Notes under the pieces: model-generated
What the model was told of the DNA's origin: nothing
Database searches by the model: none
What the model saw: the letters and a program-made list of their open reading frames with translations, nothing else
Shown: piece after piece, positions 32,792 through 41,754 of the stretch
Numbering within the stretch: position 1 is the stretch's first letter
Layout: each line of letters starts with the position of its first letter
Translations under genes and position numbers: made by a program
Assembly: GCF_963678225.1 (NCBI RefSeq)
Contig: NZ_OY782764.1
Span: 1-64,000, forward strand
Length of the DNA: 64,000 nt
Reading direction: 5' to 3'
Source of the DNA: an uncultured Cohaesibacter sp.
Lineage (GTDB): Bacteria; Pseudomonadota; Alphaproteobacteria; Rhizobiales; Cohaesibacteraceae

Positions 32792-33706
32792 TCAAATAGC
32801 CCCTTGCGCCCTTAGCTGTTCGATATCGCGCTTGGGAGGCAGGCCGAACAGGCGGGCATATTCACGACTGAACTGGGAGGGGCTTTCATAGCCCACTTCA
32901 AACGAGGCACTCGCCGCATCAAGGCGACTATTGAGCATCATCTGTCGCGCTTCATTCAGCCGCAGCCATTTTTGATATTGCAGTGGACTCATCGTGGTCA
33001 GATCACGAAAATGCTGATGAAAGGCCGAACCGCTCATCTGCGCACGGGCGGCGAGGTCATCAACCCGCATGGGCGCCGCGTAGTTCAACTTCATCCAGTT
33101 AAGGACCGACATGATGCGGTGATTGGGGCTACCCGAAGCGGCAAAGGACCAAAGGCGCATGCCCTGATCACTCATAAGAAGTCTGTAATGAAGTTCCTGC
33201 TTGATCAAAGGTGCCAGAACTGGAATAGCATCCGGCTCATCAAGCAACGCCACCAACCGCTCAACAGGATCAAAGATCCTGGGCGTCAATTCTCCCACGG
33301 CAACGCTGCTGCGATCCTTGAGTCGCTGCAAGGGTGCAATCATATTCTGCGCGACCATTTCTGCCAGAAGTCGCAGATCGAGCGTGAGGGTCAACCCTAG
33401 ACAGGGAACCTCCGGACTTGCTTCGATAATCTGGGTGCGGCCCGGAATCTCGAGCGACGTAATCAGAAAGCGCGAAGGGTCATAGCGATAGGGCACCCCA
33501 CCAACCAGCATCTGCTTGGCTCCCTGCACGACGACCAGAAGAGCAGGCTCCACCAAACAGAGATCTGGCTCCGTTGGAAGAGGACGCCGAAAAAAACCAA
33601 GCCCAGGAATGGGGGTGTCAACATTCTCCGCCTCTGCCGTCCAAAGATCGATGATCTGGGCGAGAGGCTGCATGCTTGCGCTTGGTACATGATGGTCTGG
33701 CATCAT
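32792..33706 (-). CDS. AraC-family transcriptional regulator
   Basis: From ATG 33706 (AAGGA upstream) the protein has 304 residues. An N-terminal cupin-like sensor (FFRRPLPTEPDLCLVEPALLVVVQGAKQMLVGGVPYRYDPSRFLITSLEIPGRTQI) belongs to the AraC_N family, and the C-terminal two HTHs are LNWMKLNYAAPMRVDDLAARAQMSGSAFHQHFRDLTTMSPLQYQKWLRLNEARQMM and SFEVGYESPSQFSREYARLFGLPPKRDI. A longer frame opens at 33760 in a TAATG with the preceding hydrolase stop. The two genes are probably cotranscribed, suggesting it regulates the hydrolase. Confidence 0.88.
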   Translation of the reverse strand: MMPDHHVPSASMQPLAQIIDLWTAEAENVDTPIPGLGFFRRPLPTEPDLCLVEPALLVVVQGAKQMLVGGVPYRYDPSRFLITSLEIPGRTQIIEASPEVPCLGLTLTLDLRLLAEMVAQNMIAPLQRLKDRSSVAVGELTPRIFDPVERLVALLDEPDAIPVLAPLIKQELHYRLLMSDQGMRLWSFAASGSPNHRIMSVLNWMKLNYAAPMRVDDLAARAQMSGSAFHQHFRDLTTMSPLQYQKWLRLNEARQMMLNSRLDAASASFEVGYESPSQFSREYARLFGLPPKRDIEQLRAQGAI

Positions 33707-33759
33707 TCCATCCTTCGGCTCAAGGCCCAAGCCGCCCGAAAGCGGCTCGGGAGGGCGCA

Positions 33760-34716
33760 TTACAAATTGTCGGTAAAGAATCCAGTAATCTTGTCAAAAG
33801 GAATCTTGTCCATCTGATCATAGAGATCGGTATGGGTGGCTCCTTCAACGATCACCAGTTCTTTTGGCTCGGCAGCCGCTTCATAGGCGCTTTCACTGAA
33901 ATAGCGCGAATGGGCCTTCTCACCATGGATCAAAAGCATAGGCCGCGGGGAGATCTCGTCAATATAGCTCAACAGCGGCATATTCATGAAAGACAGCGGA
34001 TTGGTCACCGTCCACGCTGCATTCGAGTTGATCGCACGGGGATGGAAGCCGCGGTCCTTGGATTTATAGTAAGCGGCATATTGCACGACGAATTCCGGCT
34101 CACCACCCTGAAGCTCAAGGGAAACGGGACCATAGGCCGGGCTGCCTTTCTCGGCATCTTCCCAGCGCTGACGCCCCAATTGCTCAAGTGCTTCGGTACG
34201 CTCTTGGGCCGTGGTGCTATCGAAATAGCCTTTGGACATGACACGGGACATGTCATACATCGTGCTTGCCACCACAGCCTTGATGCGCTTATCCACGGCT
34301 GCAGCGTTCAAAGCCATGCCACCGAACCCGCAAATACCAATAATGCCGATCCGTTCACGGTCCACATTATCCAGCAAACCGAGGCAATCCACGGCAGCGC
34401 TGAAATCTTCGCTATTGATATCTGGAGAAGCAACATTGCGCGGCTCTCCGCTGCTTTCGCCTGTATAGGAGGGGTCAAAAGCCAGCGTAACAAAACCACG
34501 TTCGGCCATGGTCTGGGCATAAAGGCCGGAAGACTGCTCTTTCACAGCGCCGAACGGGCCGCTAACGACAAGAGCAGCAAACGGAGCCTTGCCATTCTTG
34601 GGCGTATAGAGATCGCCCGCCAACGTGATGCCATAGCGGTTGGTGAAGGTAACCTTGCGATGATCGACCTTGTCGCTTTTGGGGAAGGTCTTATCCCAAT
34701 CCTGAGTGAGTTCCAT
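33760..34716 (-). CDS. Alpha/beta hydrolase with Cys nucleophile (dienelactone-hydrolase type)
   Basis: From ATG 34716 the protein has 318 residues. The nucleophile elbow reads GICGFGG (about residues 149-155), with Cys in place of Ser, as in dienelactone hydrolase and the YcjY group. Other landmarks are SGPFGAVKEQSSGLYAQTMAERGF, DPSYTGESSG, PRPMLLIHGEKAHS (Asp/Glu strand) and VEGATHTDLYDQ (catalytic His). No signal peptide. It leads a two-gene unit with the AraC regulator. Its substrate is unknown; such enzymes are often induced by aromatic or ester-like stress compounds. Confidence 0.82.
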   Translation of the reverse strand: MELTQDWDKTFPKSDKVDHRKVTFTNRYGITLAGDLYTPKNGKAPFAALVVSGPFGAVKEQSSGLYAQTMAERGFVTLAFDPSYTGESSGEPRNVASPDINSEDFSAAVDCLGLLDNVDRERIGIIGICGFGGMALNAAAVDKRIKAVVASTMYDMSRVMSKGYFDSTTAQERTEALEQLGRQRWEDAEKGSPAYGPVSLELQGGEPEFVVQYAAYYKSKDRGFHPRAINSNAAWTVTNPLSFMNMPLLSYIDEISPRPMLLIHGEKAHSRYFSESAYEAAAEPKELVIVEGATHTDLYDQMDKIPFDKITGFFTDNL

Positions 34717-35148
34717 ACCCTGTCCTTTCAACATTCATTCATCGACGCAATGTCGGATTGACTGTTTTATATCGCCATCATGTGCTCGATCGGTAGATCA
34801 ATATCGCAGGATACTTGCCTATTTCTCCAAATTTTATCTGTTTTTGAATTCTAGCAGCCATTCCGTCGGCGCTTTGATTCCCGATAATCAATGCCCTGCT
34901 GCTCTTTCAACTGGCACAGAGAATATTGATCCACCATATTTTTGCAGATGATAATTCGCAGGCTCTAACTGCCATTGGGCACCAGAACGCCTCAGAAAGC
35001 GCAAAAAACTGCAGTTTCTGAAAGCCAGTTGAGAACGAGTAGCGTCTTATACCGAAAATGGGCATCAGCTATGTGCTAATACTCATTGCGGTTTGCATAA
35101 ATATTATGCATCCTTTGCACAAGCTGTAGGCAATTATCACTTTTGGGT
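34717..35148. other. Intergenic region, AT-rich, no gene seen
   Basis: This stretch lies between the hydrolase start and the candidate sRNA. It holds a 17-base palindrome TGCATAA-ATA-TTATGCA at 35094-35110. The hydrolase promoter should be in the right-hand part on the minus strand, but none stands out. No open frame with a ribosome site was found. Confidence 0.5.
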
Positions 35149-35257
35149 ATTGACCCTCTTTGAGATTGTAGCCAGCTGTTCCCCTCTGGAAGGTGATTGC
35201 TCTGCGCACTAGCGCAGATAGAACTTAATAGCTGAACTTCGGTTCAGCTATTTTTTT
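35149..35257 (+). ncRNA. Candidate small RNA with strong terminator
   Basis: Two hairpins follow each other and are not preceded by a plus-strand gene: TCTGCGC/GCGCAGA (35201-35218, loop ACTA) and TAGCTGAAC/GTTCAGCTA around TTCG (35229-35250), followed by seven T (35251-35257), a textbook intrinsic terminator. An unpaired CU-rich tract TTCCCCTCT precedes the hairpins and could pair with ribosome binding sites. A TTGACC hexamer stands near 35152 but a convincing -10 was not found, so the 5' end is uncertain. Confidence 0.5.
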
Positions 35258-35431
35258 GCCCGGATGAAACTGGCGAGACCAGATATATCCAACGCTGGTC
35301 CATGGAATAAAATCCCTTTCAAATCAAATTGTTATTATTTCATCAGGTCCTCAATCGCGTTTGAGGTCTCGCGAAAAACGTATCCAGCTCATGATGTCTT
35401 CATCGATTTTCTCAAATCAAAAGGAGACACA

Positions 35432-36448
35432 ATGCGTCTGATTTTTTCCCTTCTGGCGATTCTCTTTTGCAGTCACCCAAGCACTGCAGCATCTGCTGAT
35501 TATATGACCGGCTTCCGGCAAATCACACTGGCAGGCAGCGATGTCATGATGTGGTACCCGACCGATCAAACAGTCCCTATCACCACGGTTGCCGAAAACA
35601 AGGTCTTCTTCGGCGTTGATGTCATCAAACAGGCACCGATATCGGATACCAATCATCCGCTGGTGATCCTGTCTCATGGTTATAGCGGCCTCTGGCGCAA
35701 TCAGGCCTGGCTGGCTGGCTATCTGGCAAGGGCGGGATATGTGGTCGCGTCCTTCAATCACTCCGGCACCAGTTTCCCCGATATGAACCCGTCTTGGGCC
35801 AAAGATCTCGCAGAGCGCCCCCATCAGGTTTCGCGCATTCTCTCAGCCCTGCTGCAAGATCGCTCCTTCGGCCCGACAATCGATCAATCCCGCATCTCCG
35901 TCATTGGCCACTCGCTGGGCGGCTCAACCGCGCTCTTTCTTGCGGGAGGAACATTTAGCCCCTCACGTCTTCTCAATGCCTGCGGAGATGATACCAGCAA
36001 AATGGTCTGCACCGTTTATCGCAAGGGCGGGCTGACACACAGTATGCCCTCAGTCTCGGCCAGAGATGAGCGTATCTCTTCTGTTGTGTTGCTGGATATG
36101 GAGGGCATTCACGCTTTCACGCCGGAAAGTCTTGCCGCCATCAAGATCCCACTACTGGCCCTCGCCTCCGGCGTGGAAGATCCGGCACTGCCTATCGATT
36201 GGGAGAGCCGACAGCAGGCCGCCTTGTTGCCAACTTCGGTCAGCCGTTATGCAGAGGTCATCGGAGCGACGCATTTCTCCTTCATGAGCCGCTGCAAACC
36301 CGGTGCCAGCGCCCTATTGGAACAGGATGCCTATGTCTGCGAAGGAGAAACCGCACCAAGAGAGCAACTGCACCAACAGATTGCCCAAACCATCCTCACC
36401 TTTCTGAGGTCCGGTAAGCGCTTGGTGTCTGCCCTGCAAGCGCCTTGA
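35432..36448 (+). CDS. Exported alpha/beta hydrolase (PAF-acetylhydrolase/dienelactone-hydrolase like)
   Basis: From ATG 35432, which has AAGGAG, the protein has 338 residues and an export signal (RLIFSLLAILFCSHPSTAASA). The nucleophile elbow is VIGHSLGGSTALF, an oxyanion strand reads HPLVILSHGYSGLWRNQAWLAGYLARAGYVV, and the catalytic His lies in VIGATHFSFMSRC. An upstream extension to 35264 is rejected. It resembles periplasmic esterases/lipases. The gene's last 53 bases overlap the end of the convergent membrane AraC gene, so both stop codons lie in each other's coding sequence. Confidence 0.82.
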   Translation: MRLIFSLLAILFCSHPSTAASADYMTGFRQITLAGSDVMMWYPTDQTVPITTVAENKVFFGVDVIKQAPISDTNHPLVILSHGYSGLWRNQAWLAGYLARAGYVVASFNHSGTSFPDMNPSWAKDLAERPHQVSRILSALLQDRSFGPTIDQSRISVIGHSLGGSTALFLAGGTFSPSRLLNACGDDTSKMVCTVYRKGGLTHSMPSVSARDERISSVVLLDMEGIHAFTPESLAAIKIPLLALASGVEDPALPIDWESRQQAALLPTSVSRYAEVIGATHFSFMSRCKPGASALLEQDAYVCEGETAPREQLHQQIAQTILTFLRSGKRLVSALQAP

Positions 36449-37409
36449 AAACGCGGTTGAAATTGGACTTGGTCTGGAAGCCGGCTTCCAGCATGATCTC
36501 GGTTACTGGCATGTCGGTTTCCCTCAAGAGACGCATGGCTTCCTCAACGCGATAGCGATTGACCAGATCCGTTATCGTGACGCCGTAAATATCATTGACG
36601 GCCCGGGAGATGGTCCGGGCTGGGACATGCGCCCGTCGCGCCAAACGCGCCAGCGTCAGGTCGTAATCCTTATAGAGCCCTTCATTGAACAGAGCCTCTA
36701 CAATAGCCAGCGTTTCAACCACTTGCACATCATCTTGCTCATTATGCGAAGCGACTTCCGCAACGGGGGCGTCCTCGGCAGTGATGGGATCAGGATCTGG
36801 CGGCATTTCCATGCCCGTCCGCCCCAGAAGCGCAACCATGATGACCAGAAGCACCACACTTACCGTCACCGCAACGACTGGCGCTGCAAAAACGGTATAT
36901 CCCGAGCTTAAAAGCGCAGAGACAATCAAATCCGAAACAGCGCTCATGGCCAATACAAATGCCAGTCCCTTGCGCATACGCAATATGGTCACCTCGCTAC
37001 CAAACCGGGCATTGGGCGAGATCCCGCTTTGCGGCTGGCTTGCAAAGACAAGCCATGCATAAACAAGAAAGATCAGGCTAAGCAAAGGATCGATGGCAAA
37101 AGGCAGCAAGACCACAGCCAGAATGACTGCGACGGGCCCCACAGCATGCTTCCACCAGACAACAGGCCGATTATCAAGATCGGCGATGGCGAAATAGGCA
37201 AAGATCGGCACCAGCGAGGCAGAGATCGGCTGCAAGGTTCGAAGCCAGTCGCTTTCCCAGCTCCATCGCAAGCCGACAATCGCAGTTTGAAACGCAGCAG
37301 CGGCAAGAAAAATCAGAAAACCTTGGCTGGATGTTTGTCGCCTGAACAGAACAATCAGCAGAGCCAAAAGCAACGCTGTAGCGAGAAAAGGAACGGGTAT
37401 TGCAGGCAT
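36396..37409 (-). CDS. Membrane-anchored AraC-family regulator
   Basis: From ATG 37409 the protein has 337 residues. About seven hydrophobic segments occupy the first 210 (PFLATALLLALLIVLF, GFLIFLAAAAFQTAIVG, VGPVAVILAVVLLPFAI and others). The cytosolic C-terminus is an AraC HTH pair: LFNEGLYKDYDLTLARLARRAHVPARTISRAVNDIYGVTITDLVNRYRVEEAMRLL and MLEAGFQTKSNFNRVFKALAGQTPSAYR. This architecture places a regulator in the inner membrane, where it may sense envelope signals or lipids. It overlaps the exported hydrolase at the 3' end, which suggests mutual regulation. Confidence 0.85.
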   Translation of the reverse strand: MPAIPVPFLATALLLALLIVLFRRQTSSQGFLIFLAAAAFQTAIVGLRWSWESDWLRTLQPISASLVPIFAYFAIADLDNRPVVWWKHAVGPVAVILAVVLLPFAIDPLLSLIFLVYAWLVFASQPQSGISPNARFGSEVTILRMRKGLAFVLAMSAVSDLIVSALLSSGYTVFAAPVVAVTVSVVLLVIMVALLGRTGMEMPPDPDPITAEDAPVAEVASHNEQDDVQVVETLAIVEALFNEGLYKDYDLTLARLARRAHVPARTISRAVNDIYGVTITDLVNRYRVEEAMRLLRETDMPVTEIMLEAGFQTKSNFNRVFKALAGQTPSAYRTSER

Positions 37410-37510
37410 GGCGGATCTCTCACGAGTGCGTTTTGAAAAGAGGCGCAGCCATTTCACATAACCATCATCGAGGCAAGATGCAATGACAAGAGCGCAGAGA
37501 CGCCATATGG

Positions 37511-37546
37511 AAAAAGCCCGCCGAATGCCTCCGGCGAGCTTCTCTT
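37511..37546 (-). terminator. Terminator of the LacI-type sugar operon
   Basis: On the minus strand AAGCTCGCCG and CGGCGGGCTT pair around an 8-base loop, followed by TTTCC. It lies between the ATPase stop (37569) and the membrane AraC start and separates the two minus-strand transcripts. Confidence 0.75.
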
Positions 37547-37568
37547 TTCGTGCAGAAAGAGATGCCAA

Positions 37569-38639
37569 CTATTCATCCGCATGGAACAGATGCGCCTGAT
37601 CAGCATCAAACGTCAGATCAAGCCGCTCACCTGCTGTCAGGATCAAATCCTCATCAAAGGATGCGATCACCTTGCCGCCGCTTAGCAAGGATACATCAAC
37701 AACGGTTTCCGTACCGAGGCGTTCGGTGAGGGTAACCACGCCATGCAACATGCCTTCACCAGCCTTTGCCAACTTTAGATATTGTGGCCGGATGCCCATC
37801 GTGGCCTTGCCGCCCTTGGTGAAGGTGCGCCCGCGCATCTTAACGGTTGTCGGTTCAAGAGCGCCATTGCTGACGACGGCACTGCCTTCACCGAGTTCCT
37901 GAATATCGACCTCCAGAAAGTTCATGGACGGAGCCCCCAGAAAACCGGCAACGAACTTGTTCGCGGGCTCGTGATAAAGCTCCATGGGTTTTCCAACCTG
38001 CATAACCTTGCCATCCTTGAGCACGACAATCTTGTCGGCAAGGGTCATGGCTTCCACCTGATCATGGGTCACATAGATCATGGTCGCAGCCAGTTGTTCA
38101 TGCAGACGACCGATTTCCATGCGCATATCCATGCGCAAGGCGGCGTCAAGGTTGGAGAGCGGTTCATCGAACAGGAAGACCGAAGGCTTGCGCGTGATGG
38201 CCCGCCCGATGGCAACCCGCTGACGCTGCCCACCGGACAGCTGGCTTGGTTTGCGATCCAGAAGATCTTCCATTTGCAGAATACGCGCCGCCTCCTGAAC
38301 CTTGCTCTCCTTCTCCTCCTTGGACGCCTTGGCGATGGTAAGGCCGAAGGCCATATTTTCACGCACCGTCATGTGGGGGAAAATGGCATAGCTCTGGAAA
38401 ACCATCGCGATGCCGCGCTCCTTGGGCTGCACGTCATTGACCACAGCGCCACCGATTTCCAGCGTGCCGGAGGTGATGTCCTCAAGCCCGGCAATCATGC
38501 GCAACAGAGTTGACTTACCGCAGCCAGAAGGGCCGACAAAGACGACAAATTCCCCATCCTCAATGGTAATATCGACGCCTTTGATCACTTCAACCCGCCC
38601 AAAACTCTTGCGAATATCCTTGAGAATGACGTCAGCCAT
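37569..38639 (-). CDS. Sugar ABC transporter ATP-binding protein (UgpC/MsmK type)
   Basis: From ATG 38639 (GGGGGG upstream) the protein has 356 residues. Walker A GPSGCGKST (about 36-44), Q-loop VFQSYAIFPHMTV, signature LSGGQRQRVA, Walker B FLFDEPLSNLDA and H-loop YVTHDQVEAMTLA are all intact. The C-terminal regulatory OB-like domain (TOBE, about 270-356) is typical of CUT1 sugar importers. A longer frame to 39104 runs through the glycosidase gene and is rejected. Overlaps the glycosidase end by eight bases. Last gene of the LacI operon. Confidence 0.94.
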   Translation of the reverse strand: MADVILKDIRKSFGRVEVIKGVDITIEDGEFVVFVGPSGCGKSTLLRMIAGLEDITSGTLEIGGAVVNDVQPKERGIAMVFQSYAIFPHMTVRENMAFGLTIAKASKEEKESKVQEAARILQMEDLLDRKPSQLSGGQRQRVAIGRAITRKPSVFLFDEPLSNLDAALRMDMRMEIGRLHEQLAATMIYVTHDQVEAMTLADKIVVLKDGKVMQVGKPMELYHEPANKFVAGFLGAPSMNFLEVDIQELGEGSAVVSNGALEPTTVKMRGRTFTKGGKATMGIRPQYLKLAKAGEGMLHGVVTLTERLGTETVVDVSLLSGGKVIASFDEDLILTAGERLDLTFDADQAHLFHADE

Positions 38640-39630
38640 GGTTCCCCCCTTGCTGGCCCTCTCCGGCCACATGCAGATAGCCCTGTTCATCAACGCACAC
38701 CGGCTCAGGGTCTCTGACCTTGCCGATGAAAGTCTCTCGTCCATTGTCATCAAAGCCAAGAATGACCAGCCCTTCATCTGTTTTGAGAATCCGCGCAGCA
38801 TAGCGGCGGCATGGTAGCCCGCCATCCAGAAAGCCGGGCGCCACAGTCCACGGCCCGCGCGGATTGTCGGCAATGAGATAATGGTTGCCGGTAACGGGTG
38901 GCGTGCCCGCCGTGGCCTTTTGCTCTTCAGACCAATGCTCCGCCGAGGTGCAGAAGAGGCAATACCAGCGCTCCCCGACATTGAAGACTTGCGGCACTTC
39001 CAACTGGCCGAACCCGCCAACGAAAACAGGGGGCTGAAGAGTCCAGTTATAAAGATCCGGCGAGGTCGCAAAGCCAATAGCTCCCGCTGCATTGGCCTCG
39101 GCAATATCCGGTGCTCGGGCGGTGAAATACATCAACCAGCCATCACCATCAGGATCTTTCATGACCCACGGATCGCGCATGGCCCGATCATGCCAATGAC
39201 CAACCATATGCTCGGTTTCATACGCGCTGGCGACAGGGCCAACGAGATCTAGACAGGGCTGGTCACCAACCCGCGTCCAGTTATGCATATCTTTTGATGT
39301 GGCATGCCCGATCCGCTGATAAAGCGCATTTTCTGCCTTGCAGGTGCCGGTATAAAAGAGATGCCATGTGCCGCCCGGCCCTTGCAAAACAGAGCCGGTC
39401 CATGTCGTCGTGTCATCAAAGGCCGGGCCTTCAGACGGCGCAAAGCAGGTGCCCAGATGGGTCCAATTGACCAGATCGGAACTGATCGCATGTCCTTGCG
39501 ATACATTCAGGTGCCTGAGATCGGAATCCCCCAGTGCCTTGTCAGCCTTGAGGAAATATCCATGCCAGCAGGTGCCGTCATGGGCGTACCAGCTGTCCCA
39601 GATCCATTGCTTTTCAAGTTCTATTACCAT
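38632..39630 (-). CDS. Intracellular glycoside hydrolase of the beta-fructosidase type (GH32/GH68/GH43 clan)
   Basis: 332 residues without an export signal. It starts IWDSWYAHDGTCWHGYFLKADKALGDSDLRHLNVSQGHAISSDLVNWTHLG, the five-bladed propeller N-terminus with the first acidic residue, then TWTGSVLQGPGGTWHLFYTG, RDPWVMKD (second Asp in an RDP motif) and QLEVPQVFNV (Glu in an E(V)P motif). These give the three acids of GH32/68/43 active sites. With the adjacent importer it should cut a taken-up fructoside or similar oligosaccharide in the cytosol. The exact family and sugar are uncertain. Confidence 0.8.
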   Translation of the reverse strand: MVIELEKQWIWDSWYAHDGTCWHGYFLKADKALGDSDLRHLNVSQGHAISSDLVNWTHLGTCFAPSEGPAFDDTTTWTGSVLQGPGGTWHLFYTGTCKAENALYQRIGHATSKDMHNWTRVGDQPCLDLVGPVASAYETEHMVGHWHDRAMRDPWVMKDPDGDGWLMYFTARAPDIAEANAAGAIGFATSPDLYNWTLQPPVFVGGFGQLEVPQVFNVGERWYCLFCTSAEHWSEEQKATAGTPPVTGNHYLIADNPRGPWTVAPGFLDGGLPCRRYAARILKTDEGLVILGFDDNGRETFIGKVRDPEPVCVDEQGYLHVAGEGQQGGNHG

Positions 39631-39637
39631 TGTTCTT

Positions 39638-40519
39638 TTAACCTTTGACCCCGGTGGACGCGATGGAGGCGATAAACGCCCGCTGCATGATCAGATAGAA
39701 GAGCAGAACGGGGATGGAGATGAGCGTCAGATAGGCCATCAGTTCACCCCACGCGACATCCAGTTGGAAGAAATAGCCAAGCCCCACCATGATCGGTCTG
39801 TGCGCTTCATCCTGAACAACGATCAGCGGCCAGAGATATTGCTCGTTATACATCTTGAGCGCCTTGAGAATGGCTGCTGTCGCCAGCACTGGCCCGGACA
39901 GCGGCATCACGACCCGCCGGTAGACTGCCAGCCAGCTGGCCCCTTCCGCTCGTGCCGCTTCGATCAACTCGCGCGGCAGATCCTTGAAATATTGCACGAA
40001 CAGGAAGACCGTCAGCGCATCGACAATCCATGGAATGATCTGTACCCGATAGGTGTTGAGCCACCCCCATTCCATGCCTTCAAGCCCCAGCCATGGCAGG
40101 CGCGAGACCAGCAGCAGAAGAGGCACGGCAATGGTCTCGAACGGAATGATGAGCGTTGCCAGAATGATCGACAACAACACATTGCGTCCCGTCCATTCCA
40201 GATAGACAAAGGAAAAGGCCGCAACAGAGCAGATAATGATCGACAGAATAACCGTAGTTACGGTGATCAGCACCGAGTTGAGCATGAAGCGCCCGATCGG
40301 CGCCCGATCAAACGCCGCGAAATAGTTATCAAGGCTCACGTCCCCCACCGGCAGAAATGCTCTGAGAGAGCTGGTATCAGCCAGCAACTGCGCATCCGGT
40401 TTGAGGGATGACACCATCATGAAGATAAGCGGGAAGAGGAAGATCGCCGCCACCAGCCCCAGCACCAGATAGCGCGACACCAGCAGCAAACCTTCATTCT
40501 TTGGAGATACCTGTGCCAT
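39638..40519 (-). CDS. Sugar ABC transporter permease, MalG type
   Basis: The 293-residue permease has about six helices and the EAA loop ELIEAARAEGASWLAVYRRVVMPLSGPVLATAAIL (about 195-230), which docks on the ATPase. N-terminus LVSRYLVLGLVAAIFLFPLIFMMVSSLKPDAQL is typical of the CUT1 family. It overlaps the next permease gene as a one-base junction at 40519 and precedes the glycosidase by seven bases. Confidence 0.93.
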   Translation of the reverse strand: MAQVSPKNEGLLLVSRYLVLGLVAAIFLFPLIFMMVSSLKPDAQLLADTSSLRAFLPVGDVSLDNYFAAFDRAPIGRFMLNSVLITVTTVILSIIICSVAAFSFVYLEWTGRNVLLSIILATLIIPFETIAVPLLLLVSRLPWLGLEGMEWGWLNTYRVQIIPWIVDALTVFLFVQYFKDLPRELIEAARAEGASWLAVYRRVVMPLSGPVLATAAILKALKMYNEQYLWPLIVVQDEAHRPIMVGLGYFFQLDVAWGELMAYLTLISIPVLLFYLIMQRAFIASIASTGVKG

Positions 40520-41592
40520 TAGCGTTTCTCCCTCGTCAGATAGCGCTGCACCAGCGAAATCAGCAGAACGATGAAAAAGAGGATGACCGAAATGGTCGAA
40601 CCACCAGAAATATCCTGTTTGCCATAGCCGCGCTCAACCGCCTGGAATACCAGCGTCTGGGTTGAATCCAGCGGTCCGCCATTGGTCATGACATCGATCT
40701 GGGCAAACAGCGCGAAGGCCTGCATGGTGATCACGATCAACACCAGAACCGCTGTGTTGCGCAGCCCCGGCCATGTCACGTAACGGAAGGTCTGCCAGCT
40801 TGAGGAGCCCTCGATAGCGGCCACTTCATAAAGCGTTGCCGGAATGGTTTGCAGCCCCGAGAGCCAGATCACCATATGAAAGCCCATGGCCTGCCAAGCC
40901 GACATGACGATAATGGACCCCAGCGCGGTATCCGTATTGCCCAGCCAGTCTACCGGCTCGAAGGCCCCGAAGGTGAGCGCCGCCAGAACATTGTTGAGCA
41001 GCCCGTCATCCCCGTCATAGATAAAGCGCCAGAGCAGCGAAATCACGACAATGGAAATAACCACCGGCGTGAAATAGATGGCCCTGAAGGCGTTGATCCC
41101 CCGTAATTTCTGGTTGATCAGCAAAGCAAGTCCCAGCGCTCCGCCCCCTTGCAGCGGCACGATGATCAACACAAACAGCATGGTGTTGGTGAGGGCCTTC
41201 ATGAAGACCACATCCTTGGCCACCACAACACGGGCATTCTCGCCACTTTGCCAGCGGAACCACTCCCGCATGCCCTTATATTGCGGGAAGTCTGGATTGC
41301 GCGTGATCGTGCGCACGCGGGGATAGGAGATTGCCCCATCGTCATCCCGCACGACTTGCCCGGCCTCATCGCGTTCAGGCTCCAGCGTCAAGATCGAGAC
41401 CCCAAGCAGATTCTCGTAATTGGATAGGCCGACAAATTCGGTCGGATTGGGCGAGATCAGCCGCTGGTTGGTCAGGGAAAACCAGAAGGCAAAAAAGAAG
41501 GGCAGAATAATGAAGAGAAACAGCAAGATAAAGCCAGGCAAGGCAAAGGCCCATCCTGCCCCATTCGAGCGTGTAAGCTTCGAAGCCATCAT
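40519..41592 (-). CDS. Sugar ABC transporter permease, MalF type
   Basis: From ATG 41592 (GGAG upstream; ATG 41589 is equally good) the protein has 357 residues. N-terminal FALPGFILLFLFIILPFFFAFWFSLTNQRL and a periplasmic loop of about 80 residues (LTLEPERDEAGQVVRDDDGAISYPRVRTITRNPDF) precede six helices and the EAA loop TLYEVAAIEGSSSWQTFRYVTWPGLRNTAVL. It pairs with the MalG-type protein. The 41593-41754 gap to the binding protein gene contains a hairpin. Confidence 0.92.
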   Translation of the reverse strand: MMASKLTRSNGAGWAFALPGFILLFLFIILPFFFAFWFSLTNQRLISPNPTEFVGLSNYENLLGVSILTLEPERDEAGQVVRDDDGAISYPRVRTITRNPDFPQYKGMREWFRWQSGENARVVVAKDVVFMKALTNTMLFVLIIVPLQGGGALGLALLINQKLRGINAFRAIYFTPVVISIVVISLLWRFIYDGDDGLLNNVLAALTFGAFEPVDWLGNTDTALGSIIVMSAWQAMGFHMVIWLSGLQTIPATLYEVAAIEGSSSWQTFRYVTWPGLRNTAVLVLIVITMQAFALFAQIDVMTNGGPLDSTQTLVFQAVERGYGKQDISGGSTISVILFFIVLLISLVQRYLTREKR

Positions 41593-41723
41593 AATCTCCG
41601 GTTCAGCTGGGTAAGAGCAGGCATCCGCCGGAAGACCTCTTCCGACAGGGCCACCCGGATAGGGGCCCATTCACATAAGGAAGCGAGCCACACGGTGGTT
41701 CAGTGCTCAACAAAAAGAGCAAA

Positions 41724-41744
41724 GGCCCGCCAGCAAAGCGGGCC
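41724..41744 (-). other. Intercistronic hairpin between binding protein and permease genes
   Basis: GGCCCGC and GCGGGCC pair around a 7-base loop, on the minus strand followed by TTTGCTCTTTTTG. Such hairpins let the binding protein be made in excess of the permeases by partial termination or mRNA protection. Confidence 0.7.
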
Positions 41745-41754
41745 CGAAACAGGA

